From assembly GCA_964556225.1 (NCBI GenBank), contig CAZKVJ010000016.1, positions 28,927 to 92,926 on the forward strand: DNA of 64,000 nt, written 5' to 3'. The notes under the pieces were generated by a model. It was not told the origin of the DNA. It searched no databases and was given only the letters and a program-made list of their open reading frames with translations. Positions within the stretch are counted from its first letter, which is position 1. Every line of letters begins with the position of its first letter. Positions 7,768 to 14,654 of this stretch are shown piece by piece. The position numbers and the translations under genes were made by a program. This stretch comes from CAZKVJ01 sp964556225 (lineage in GTDB: Bacteria > Actinomycetota > Acidimicrobiia > Acidimicrobiales > Ilumatobacteraceae).

Positions 7768-8774
7768 AGCTGGCGCTCACGTTCGGGTACTGGCCGGCGC
7801 AGCCGCCGACCGGCTTCGTCGAGATCGCCCAGGAGGCCGAGCGGCTCGGCTTCGACTCGGTCTGGACGGCCGAGTCGTGGGGAAACGACGCGTTCACGTT
7901 CCTCACCTGGATCGCCGCCCACACGAGCCGTATCCGCCTTGGCACCGGTGTCGTCCAGATCGCCGCCCGCACGCCGACGGCCACCGCCATGTCGGCGATG
8001 ACGCTCGACCACCTCTCGGGCGGTCGGGTGATCCTGGGGCTCGGCGTGTCCGGGCCACAGGTCGTCGAGGGGTGGTACGGGCGGCCGTCGAACGCACCGC
8101 TCGCCCGGACCCGCGAGTACGTCGAGGTGATCCGCGCCGCCCTCGCCCGGCAGGGACCGCTGGAGCACGACGGGGTGCACTACCCGTTGCCGTATCGGGG
8201 CGAGGGGTCCTCCGGGCTCGGCAAGCCGCTGAAGATCATGACGCACCCGCTGCGCAGCCAGATCCCGATCTTCCTCGGTGCCGAGGGCCCCAGGAACGTG
8301 GCCCAGACGGCCGAGATCGCCGACGGTTGGCTGCCGCTCTACTACTCGCCGTTCCGTCAGGACGTCTATGCCGACCAGCTCGTCGCCGCCCGGCCGGGGT
8401 TCGAGATCACTGCGCTCACGATGTTCACGCTGACCGACGACGTGAGTGCCGGGCTGTGGCCGGTTCGGGCCATGCTCGGCTTCTACATCGGCGGCATGGG
8501 GGCCAAGGGCCAGAACTACCACACCAAGCTGATGGCGCGGATGGGGTTCCCGGAGGACGCCGAACGCGTCCAGGAGCTGTTCTTGGCCGGCCGTCGTGAC
8601 GAGGCGATCGCCGCCGTCCCCGAGGCCTTCGCCGACGAGATCTCCCTGGTCGGCCCGCCCGGACGGATACGCGAGCGGCTCGAGGCCTGGCGGGACAGCC
8701 CGGTGACGAGCCTGATGGTGCCGGCGCGCGACCCGGCGCAACTTCGCCAGATCGCCGAGCTGGTCCTCGGTTGA
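7764..8774 (+). CDS. LLM class F420-type oxidoreductase
   Basis: A 336-residue luciferase-like TIM-barrel protein. It starts MKLALTFGYW and contains RIRLGTGVVQI near 53-63, the segment typical of the F420-dependent LLM enzymes of mycobacteria and relatives. A second conserved stretch (IPIFLGAEGPRNV) is near residue 168. Coupled to the preceding SDR by a four-base ATGA overlap. The pairing of an SDR with an LLM oxidoreductase is common in actinobacterial catabolism of hydrophobic compounds; the substrate is not identifiable. F420 use is an inference from the subfamily. Confidence 0.85.
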   Translation: MKLALTFGYWPAQPPTGFVEIAQEAERLGFDSVWTAESWGNDAFTFLTWIAAHTSRIRLGTGVVQIAARTPTATAMSAMTLDHLSGGRVILGLGVSGPQVVEGWYGRPSNAPLARTREYVEVIRAALARQGPLEHDGVHYPLPYRGEGSSGLGKPLKIMTHPLRSQIPIFLGAEGPRNVAQTAEIADGWLPLYYSPFRQDVYADQLVAARPGFEITALTMFTLTDDVSAGLWPVRAMLGFYIGGMGAKGQNYHTKLMARMGFPEDAERVQELFLAGRRDEAIAAVPEAFADEISLVGPPGRIRERLEAWRDSPVTSLMVPARDPAQLRQIAELVLG

Positions 8775-8785
8775 GCGGATCCGGC

Positions 8786-8807
8786 CGGGCCTTCCGACCC
8801 TGGCCCG
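8786..8807 (+). terminator. possible hairpin after the LLM gene
   Basis: CGGGCC (8786-8791) and GGCCCG (8802-8807) form a six-base-pair stem with a ten-base loop, eleven bases after the LLM stop. It has no T tract, so this is weak support for a terminator. Confidence 0.25.
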
Positions 8808-8855
8808 CCGGTGCCGGGGGGCGCACGCTGGACGGGACGCCAGGAGGTGGTCCAG

Positions 8856-9320
8856 ATGCCCAGCAAGGAGGCCATCGACCGGTTCCTCGCGCAGCAGCAC
8901 CTCGCCGTCGTGGGCGTGTCGCGGCAGTCCGACGACTTCGCGAACGCCGTCTACCGGCACCTGCGTGAGGGAGGTCGCACGCTCTACCCGGTGAACCTCG
9001 CCGAGGAGGTGACGTCGATCGAGGGCGACCACTGCTACCACCGGTTGGCCGACGTGCCGGACCCGGTGGACGGCGTGCTCGTGATGGTGCCGGCGCCCAA
9101 GGCGGCTGCCGTGGTGCTCGACGCCATCGCCCGGGGGATCCCCCGGGTGTGGCTCCACCGGGGCGCCGGGCAGGGCGCGGTGTCGCCGGAGGCGGTCGAG
9201 CTGTGCCGCAAGCACGGGATCGAGGTCATCGACGGCGCCTGCCCGTTGATGTTCGACCAGCCGGTTGCGTGGTTCCACCGGGCCCACCGGTTCTTCGTGA
9301 AGCGCCGCCTCGCCGCCTGA
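8856..9320 (+). CDS. CoA-binding domain protein (YccU-like)
   Basis: A 154-residue Rossmann-fold protein of the CoA_binding_2 family, like E. coli YccU. It shows the N-terminal motif VVGVSRQSDDFANAVYRHL (about 19-37) and the ending IEVIDGACPLMFDQP with a conserved cysteine. The family binds CoA or a nucleotide; no catalysed reaction is established. The ATG is preceded by a strong AGGAGGT Shine-Dalgarno at 8842-8848, which settles the start against an open extension upstream. It appears to be a single transcription unit. Confidence 0.85.
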   Translation: MPSKEAIDRFLAQQHLAVVGVSRQSDDFANAVYRHLREGGRTLYPVNLAEEVTSIEGDHCYHRLADVPDPVDGVLVMVPAPKAAAVVLDAIARGIPRVWLHRGAGQGAVSPEAVELCRKHGIEVIDGACPLMFDQPVAWFHRAHRFFVKRRLAA

Positions 9321-9384
9321 GCGGATCCCCCCATCGGCGGGTGTGGTCTGGGATCATCGAGGGGTCCCCGGCGAAAGGCCCTTC

Positions 9385-9921
9385 GTGAGCGACCAGATCG
9401 ACACCCGCACCGGGTGGCTGCGGCCCGACGAGATCCGAGAGGTGCGAGACCGGGTGCCGCTCGTCTACGTGGACGCGGTGCCGGTGCGGGTGGACGCGCA
9501 CGGTCGCGTGACGCACGTCGGAATGCTGCTGCGGGTCGCCGCCGACGGTTCCATCAGCCGCATGGTGGTGAGCGGGAGAGTCCTGCTCTACGAGACGCTG
9601 CGCTCGGCCTTGCTGCGGCACCTGGAGAAGGACCTCGGCCCGCTCGCCCTGCCCCGCATCCCGCCCGACCCGTCGCCGTTCACCGTGGTCGAGTACTTCC
9701 CCGACCCGTCGGTCAGCGGGTTCCACGACCCGCGTCACCACGCGGTGAGCCTGGCCTACGTGGTGCCCGTCGACGGCGAGTGCACCCCGAGCCAGTCGGC
9801 GCTCGACCTGGCGTGGTTCACCCCGGCCGAAGCGGTGACGGCCGCCGTGATCGGCGAGATGACCGGCGGCCACGACCGCCTCATCCGCCTCGCGCTGGCC
9901 CACGTCGGCCAGCTGCCCTGA
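9385..9921 (+). CDS. NUDIX hydrolase-like protein (DUF4916 type)
   Basis: A 178-residue protein resembling the actinobacterial DUF4916/NUDIX family. It opens with GWLRPDEIREVRDRVPLVYV and carries HHAVSLAYVVPVDGE and LDLAWFTPAEA, which correspond to late NUDIX strands. The canonical NUDIX box (GX5EX7REUXEEXGU) is not intact: the equivalent helix reads LLYETLRSALLRHLEKDLG, so nucleotide hydrolysis is doubtful. The GTG at 9385 follows an AAAGG sequence. Function unknown. Confidence 0.7.
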   Translation: MSDQIDTRTGWLRPDEIREVRDRVPLVYVDAVPVRVDAHGRVTHVGMLLRVAADGSISRMVVSGRVLLYETLRSALLRHLEKDLGPLALPRIPPDPSPFTVVEYFPDPSVSGFHDPRHHAVSLAYVVPVDGECTPSQSALDLAWFTPAEAVTAAVIGEMTGGHDRLIRLALAHVGQLP

Positions 9922-9983
9922 TCCGGCCCTCGCCCGGCACTGCGCGATTGCTCGATCATCTGATAGATTTGTCAATTGTCGAG

Positions 9984-10373
9984 ATGGTCGGAACAAAGGA
10001 TGAGGTCGTGGGACCAGCAGCTCTGGGCGGTGGATCGAGCGTGCCGCTCTCGGTCGTGAAGGCGGAGCTGTTCAAGGCACTCGCCAATCCGGCGCGGATC
10101 CGGGTGCTCGAGGTGCTGGCCGAGGGGGAGCAGTCCGTCGGCGAGCTGGCACCGCTGGTCGGCCTCGAGCTGAGCCACCTGTCCCAGCAGCTCGGCGTGC
10201 TGCGCCGGGCCGGGCTGGTCACGACCCGCAAGGAAGGGTCGTCCGTGTTCTACGCGCTGAAGGACCTCATGGTCGCCGAGCTGCTGGCGGTGACCAAGCG
10301 GCTGCTCGTCGCCACGCTGTCGGAGACCCGCGACCTGCTGGCCGACCTCGCCGTCGTGGAGCCGACGTTATGA
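9984..10373 (+). CDS. ArsR/SmtB-family transcriptional regulator
   Basis: A 129-residue winged-helix repressor. ELFKALANPARIRVLEVL and LSHLSQQLGVLRRAGLV are the classic ArsR signature and recognition helix. No ELCVCDL-type metal-binding cysteine motif is present; the protein contains no cysteine, so arsenic or cadmium sensing through thiolates is unlikely. The stop overlaps the ATG of the SulP transporter gene (ATGA), making a coupled regulator-transporter pair. The AT-rich sequence at 9955-9983, unusual here, includes TAGATT (9964-9969) as a possible -10 and the CAATTG core as a possible operator half. Confidence 0.85.
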   Translation: MVGTKDEVVGPAALGGGSSVPLSVVKAELFKALANPARIRVLEVLAEGEQSVGELAPLVGLELSHLSQQLGVLRRAGLVTTRKEGSSVFYALKDLMVAELLAVTKRLLVATLSETRDLLADLAVVEPTL

Positions 10374-12064
10374 GTGCCGTCACGGCGGGACTGCGGAACC
10401 TTGGCGCTCTGCTCCCGCGACGGTCGGACTACGCCGGGCTGCGCCACTCGTGGCGTCATGACCTGCTGGCCGGGCTCACCGTGGGGGTGGTCGCGCTGCC
10501 GCTGGCACTGGCGTTCGGCATCACCACCGGCCTCGGTGCTCAGGCCGGCCTGGTCACGGCGATCATCGCCGGGCTCGTCGCCGCCATCTTCGGTGGGTCG
10601 AACGTACAGGTGTCGGGCCCGACGGGAGCGATGACGGTCGTGCTCGTGCCGGTGGTCGCGCGCCACGGCGTGGACGCGGTCGCGCTCGTTGGCTTGATGG
10701 CCGGGGTGCTGGTGGTGGTGGCCGCCGTGGTCCGGCTCGGCCGGTTCCTCGCGTACGTGCCGTGGCCCGTGATCGAGGGCTTCACCGTCGGCATCGCCTG
10801 CATCATCTTCCTCCAGCAGGTCCCCGCCGCGCTGGGCGTGGCCAAGCCGGAGGCCGAGAACACCGCCGTGGCCGCCGTGCAGGCGGTGGCGGACGCCCTC
10901 GGCGGCGACGGGACCGTGGCCGCGCTGGGTCTGGTCGCGATCGTGGTGGCCACGATGGTGGTGCTGGCGCGGCTCCACCGGGCGCTGCCGGCCTCGCTGC
11001 TGGCGGTCGTGGTGGCCACGGTGGTGGCGCAGCTCACCGACGCCGGCGTGGCGCGCATCGGCGCCCTTCCGGACTCCCTGCCACTCCCGTCGTTCCCCGA
11101 CGTGTCGGCCCCGCTCATCAGCGACCTCTTCGGTGCTGCGTTCGCCGTCGCCGCCCTGGCCGCGATCGAGAGCCTGCTGTCGGCCAAGGTCGCCGACGGC
11201 CTGGCCGACGGTCGGCGTCACGACCCCGACCGCGAGCTGTTCGGCCAGGGCCTCGCCAACCTGGCGTCGCCGCTGTTCGGTGGGATGCCGGCCACCGGCG
11301 CCATCGCCCGCACCGCGGTCAACGTCCGCGCTGGTGCTCGGACCCGGGTCGCGGCCGTCGTGCACGCACTGGTGTTGGTGGCGGTCGTGTTCTTCGCCGG
11401 CTCGTTGGTGGCCGAGATCCCGCTCGCTGCGCTGGCCGGGGTGCTGATGGTGACGGCGGTGCGCATGGTCGAACCGCACAACGTGCGCGCCGTGCTGCGG
11501 GCGACGCGCAGTGATGCCATCGTGTTCGTCGTGACGGCCGCCGTGACGCTGGCGTTCGACCTCATCCTGGCCGTTGAGATCGGCGTCGCCGTCGCCGCCG
11601 TGCTGGCGCTGCGGTCGGTGGCGCGAACCTCGGCAGTCCAGCTGGCGCCCGTCCCGGCCGAGGTCGACGTCGACACCGAGGAGCAGCTCCTCCACGAGCA
11701 CATCGTCACCTACCGGCTGGACGGCGCGCTGTTCTTCGGGGCCTCGCAGCGGTTCCTCACCGAGCTGACCGCCGTCAGCGACGTGAAGGTGGTGATCCTT
11801 CGCCTCCCGGACGTGCAGGTCGTCGATGCCACCGGCGCCCAGGCGCTGGGCGAGATCGTGGCCGAGCTCGAAGGCCGGGGCATCACGGTGCTGCTGAAGG
11901 GGGTTCGTCCCGAGCATCTCCGGACGCTGCTCGCCGTCGGCGCGCTGGACCAGCTCGCTCACCAGCGGCACCTCTTCGACGACCTCGACGCGGCCCTCGA
12001 CCACGCCCGCCTGCACGTCCGGCGGGTGATCCACGACCCTGATCCGGCTACGACCCCGACGTGA
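10370..12064 (+). CDS. SulP-family anion transporter with STAS domain
   Basis: A 564-residue inner-membrane transporter. The N-terminal 430 residues hold about ten to twelve hydrophobic segments with the SulP features GVVALPLALAFGI and the FGGSNVQVSGPTGAMT segment that forms the substrate site. The C-terminal 120 residues form a STAS domain (about 440-555). Family members carry sulfate, bicarbonate (BicA) or dicarboxylates; the substrate here is undetermined. It is coupled to the upstream ArsR gene and its last 17 bases overlap the convergent DUF3089 gene. A second SulP gene is at 53352. Confidence 0.9.
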   Translation: MSAVTAGLRNLGALLPRRSDYAGLRHSWRHDLLAGLTVGVVALPLALAFGITTGLGAQAGLVTAIIAGLVAAIFGGSNVQVSGPTGAMTVVLVPVVARHGVDAVALVGLMAGVLVVVAAVVRLGRFLAYVPWPVIEGFTVGIACIIFLQQVPAALGVAKPEAENTAVAAVQAVADALGGDGTVAALGLVAIVVATMVVLARLHRALPASLLAVVVATVVAQLTDAGVARIGALPDSLPLPSFPDVSAPLISDLFGAAFAVAALAAIESLLSAKVADGLADGRRHDPDRELFGQGLANLASPLFGGMPATGAIARTAVNVRAGARTRVAAVVHALVLVAVVFFAGSLVAEIPLAALAGVLMVTAVRMVEPHNVRAVLRATRSDAIVFVVTAAVTLAFDLILAVEIGVAVAAVLALRSVARTSAVQLAPVPAEVDVDTEEQLLHEHIVTYRLDGALFFGASQRFLTELTAVSDVKVVILRLPDVQVVDATGAQALGEIVAELEGRGITVLLKGVRPEHLRTLLAVGALDQLAHQRHLFDDLDAALDHARLHVRRVIHDPDPATTPT

Positions 12065-13295
12065 TCGCCGCCGCTTGACGGCGCACGATCTCCACCAGCG
12101 ACGCCTGGGCGAGCTCCATGTCGATGGCGTGCCAGCCCCACTCGGGTGACAGGCGACCCTGGAGGTCGTCGGCGCGGGGGTCCGCCGGGTCGGCGTCGAC
12201 GGTCACCTCCAGCCAGCCCCGGCCGTCACCCTCCACGCAGCGGGCGCTGATCAGCCCGGGGAAGCTCATGAACGGCGTGGTGATGGCGTCCGCGCCGCGC
12301 CCGTCGGTCAGCGCCCAGTCGGCGGTGGGGAAGCGGTCCTGGAGCGTCGCCTCGCCGAGCAGCTCGGCAGGGTTCGTGCAGCCGGCGACGGTGTCGGCCG
12401 GCCCGGCGAAGAGCCGATTCGGCCGGCCGAAGAGCGCGCCGTCCCCGGGCGGCGCCGTCGCGGGATAGCTGGCGTACGTCACGACGCAGCCGGTCTCGTC
12501 GGCCGATGCGCACAGTGGGACGGCTCCGAACACCCCGCCCACCCGCTCTCCGGATGGCACGCCGACGGCGCCGCCGAGCAGCACCGCCGACACCAGCCGG
12601 GCCCGAGCCTCGGGGTCGGGGTCGATCTCGTCGCGGATCAGGCGGATCAGGTGGCTGGTGCCCTGCGAGTGGCCGATCAGCACGACCGGCCGGCCCTGGT
12701 TGTCGTTGGCGAGGTAGTGGTGCCAGGCGTCGGCGACGTCGGCGTACGCCGTGCTCCACGCCGTCGAGAGGTCGGTGCCCGAGCTGGCGGTCCCGAACAG
12801 CCCGGCCAGCGTCACCGATCGGTACAGCGGTGCGTACAGTGCGCACACCTGGCTGAACGCCCCGACCTGCACTCGAGCCACCGCCGCCTCGCGTCCCACG
12901 ACGAGGTCGCTGTTGGTCGTGGCGTCCTCGCTCGACGTCGGGTAGGCGTAGAAGCAGTCGACCGGTGGGTCCACGGCCACCTCGTAGGGCTCGACCGTGA
13001 GCGTGCCGTCGGCCGCCACCGCAGTGGCGGCGAGGTCGCCGTCGCAGGGATCGGTCAGGTCCGGCCGGCAGACCCAGTGGGTCGGGTCGGCGTAGACGGC
13101 GCTCGTGTACGGCGTCGTCGTGGGCGCAGCAGTGGTGGGAGCGGCAGTGGTGGCGGTGCCCTGCGGCGCACTCGACGCGGTGGTGGTGATGGCGGCGGCG
13201 GCGGTGCCGGCCGGCTCGGTGCTGGACGCAGGGTCGGAGCACGACGCCGCTACGAGCGCGACTGCCACGAGGGGCGACCACCGGCGTGCTGTCAT
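12048..13295 (-). CDS. DUF3089 alpha/beta-hydrolase lipoprotein
   Basis: A 415-residue exported protein. The signal peptide ends in the lipobox VAASC near residue 19, so it should be anchored to the membrane by lipidation. A Thr/Ala/Pro-rich linker (about 25-65) leads to a DUF3089 domain, an alpha/beta-hydrolase relative with the nucleophile elbow GHSQGT near residue 210. Family members are described as lipases or esterases; activity here is not proven. Starts at ATG 13295, with TAGCCT seven bases upstream. Its 3' end overlaps the SulP gene convergently. Confidence 0.83.
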   Translation of the reverse strand: MTARRWSPLVAVALVAASCSDPASSTEPAGTAAAAITTTASSAPQGTATTAAPTTAAPTTTPYTSAVYADPTHWVCRPDLTDPCDGDLAATAVAADGTLTVEPYEVAVDPPVDCFYAYPTSSEDATTNSDLVVGREAAVARVQVGAFSQVCALYAPLYRSVTLAGLFGTASSGTDLSTAWSTAYADVADAWHHYLANDNQGRPVVLIGHSQGTSHLIRLIRDEIDPDPEARARLVSAVLLGGAVGVPSGERVGGVFGAVPLCASADETGCVVTYASYPATAPPGDGALFGRPNRLFAGPADTVAGCTNPAELLGEATLQDRFPTADWALTDGRGADAITTPFMSFPGLISARCVEGDGRGWLEVTVDADPADPRADDLQGRLSPEWGWHAIDMELAQASLVEIVRRQAAAITSGS

Positions 13296-13302
13296 CGGGG
13301 CG

Positions 13303-13308
13303 AGGCTA
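13303..13308 (-). promoter_or_regulatory. -10 box of leaderless DUF3089 promoter
   Basis: TAGCCT on the minus strand, seven bases before the ATG at 13295; no Shine-Dalgarno. Confidence 0.45.
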
Positions 13309-13333
13309 CGAGGTCGGGCGCCAGCAGGAACGG

Positions 13334-13666
13334 TCAGCGGCGGGTGCGCCGCACGGTGCGAGCGGCGCGCCGGGCGGACGGCGGCGGCGAGTGCACCGAG
13401 GTGTGATGGTCGACGGGCACGGTGATGCCGTCGGCGTCGATGTCGCCGGGGTCGCCGCTGGACTCGACCACGATGCCGGGCTCCTCTTTGACCTTGCGGC
13501 CGAGGACCTGGTCGAGCGCGACCATGCCGCCCGCCAGGATGGCACCGGCCACCCCGTGGCGACGCTTGGCGCGCGCCACCATCGAGTCGTACGCCGCCTC
13601 GGGGAGCGGATCGTCGTCGAGGGGCTCGTGGTCGTCCTCGGGCAGACGGTCCTCCGGGTCACCCAT
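13334..13666 (-). CDS. small acidic-to-basic hypothetical protein
   Basis: A 110-residue protein of unknown function. The first 25 residues are very acidic (PEDDHEPLDDDPLPE), followed by a possible short helix with a hydrophobic patch (GVAGAILAGGMVALDQVLG, about 44-62), then an acidic loop and a very basic tail ending RRTRR. The charge asymmetry and lack of cysteines suggest a nucleic-acid- or membrane-associated adaptor, but this is only a guess. The ATG is preceded by TAGCGT at leaderless spacing. It is divergent from the DNA glycosylase gene. A longer frame through the glycosylase region is arginine-rich and was rejected. Confidence 0.65.
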   Translation of the reverse strand: MGDPEDRLPEDDHEPLDDDPLPEAAYDSMVARAKRRHGVAGAILAGGMVALDQVLGRKVKEEPGIVVESSGDPGDIDADGITVPVDHHTSVHSPPPSARRAARTVRRTRR

Positions 13667-13673
13667 GGCCGGC

Positions 13674-13679
13674 ACGCTA
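13674..13679 (-). promoter_or_regulatory. -10 box of leaderless small-protein promoter
   Basis: TAGCGT on the minus strand, seven bases before the ATG at 13666. Confidence 0.45.
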
Positions 13680-13725
13680 TCGAGCGCCCGGGGCACAATG
13701 TCACGAACGTACGCGCCGGGCGCTC

Positions 13726-13731
13726 TACGCT
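13726..13731 (+). promoter_or_regulatory. -10 box of leaderless DNA glycosylase promoter
   Basis: TACGCT, seven bases before the GTG at 13739; no Shine-Dalgarno. Confidence 0.45.
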
Positions 13732-13738
13732 GGTTCTC

Positions 13739-14638
13739 GTGCCTGAGGGGGACACGATCCACCGGACCGCGGCGGCGCTGCGGACGGCGCTGGTCAACCA
13801 GCCGCTGCAGCGCTTCAGCGCTCCCCGATCCGCCGGCCCGACCCCCACGATCGGGTCGATCGTCGAGAAGGTCGACAGCCACGGCAAGCACCTCGAGATC
13901 ACCTTCGACGATGCCGTCGTGCTGCACACCCACATGCGCCTGACGGGCTCGTGGCACCTCTACCACCTCGGCGAGCGGTGGCGGCGACCGAGCCGGCAGG
14001 CCCGGGCCATCATCGAGGTCCCGGGATGGCTGGCCGTGTGCTTCAACGCGCCGATCGTGGAGACCTACCGGATCAGGGACCGCCGCCGCCACCCCGGATA
14101 CGGCCGCCTCGGACCCGACCTGTGCGACGAGTCGGCCGACCTGGCGTCGTGCATCCGGTTGCTGCGTGGCTACGTGCCGGGCGAGATGCCCGTGGCCGAG
14201 GTGCTGCTCGACCAGCGCGTCATGTGTGGCGTGGGCAACGTGTTCCGCTGCGAGATCCTCTGGGCGTGCGAGATGAGTCCCTTCGCCCCGGTGTCGGCGC
14301 TGAAGCCCAGCGACTGCGTGCAGCTCGTGGAGACCGCGGCGGAGCTGCTCCGGGCGAACCTCCACCAGTCCACGCGGCGTACCACCGCGGCGACCCCCGA
14401 GGGGCTCGCCGTCTACGGCCGCAACGGCCAGCGCTGCGCTCGTTGCGGTGAGGTGATCAGCGTGCGGCGCTTCGGTGAGCAGGCCCGCCTCCTGTACTGG
14501 TGCGCAGGCTGCCAGACGCGTCGCGAGCCCGACGGGGTCCGCCCGCCCACGCCGGTCGACGGCACGCCGCGGCCCGTCGACCAGCTCTTCCTCGACGACC
14601 TGCCCTGGCGGCGCCACCGGGCCGTCGCCGGCCACTGA
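13739..14638 (+). CDS. Fpg/Nei-family DNA glycosylase (endonuclease VIII-like)
   Basis: A 299-residue base-excision repair enzyme. After removal of the initiator Met it begins with the obligatory PEGDT, giving the catalytic Pro1 and Glu2 that form the Schiff base and cut the strand. THMRLTGSW around residue 67 is the conserved lysine/void-filling loop region, LLDQRVMCGVGN near 160 the helix-two-turn-helix, and CARCGEVISVRRFGEQARLLYWCAGC near 225-250 the C-terminal zinc finger. This pattern matches mycobacterial Nei2 and Nei1. It acts on oxidised pyrimidines. The GTG start is fixed by the Pro-Glu requirement. Confidence 0.92.
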   Translation: MPEGDTIHRTAAALRTALVNQPLQRFSAPRSAGPTPTIGSIVEKVDSHGKHLEITFDDAVVLHTHMRLTGSWHLYHLGERWRRPSRQARAIIEVPGWLAVCFNAPIVETYRIRDRRRHPGYGRLGPDLCDESADLASCIRLLRGYVPGEMPVAEVLLDQRVMCGVGNVFRCEILWACEMSPFAPVSALKPSDCVQLVETAAELLRANLHQSTRRTTAATPEGLAVYGRNGQRCARCGEVISVRRFGEQARLLYWCAGCQTRREPDGVRPPTPVDGTPRPVDQLFLDDLPWRRHRAVAGH

Positions 14639-14654
14639 GGCGCCGGCGTCTCGT

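Noticed and set aside
9984..10373. Arsenic resistance operon
   Set aside because: The ArsR protein lacks cysteines and the partner is a SulP transporter, not ArsB/Acr3; no arsenate reductase is nearby.
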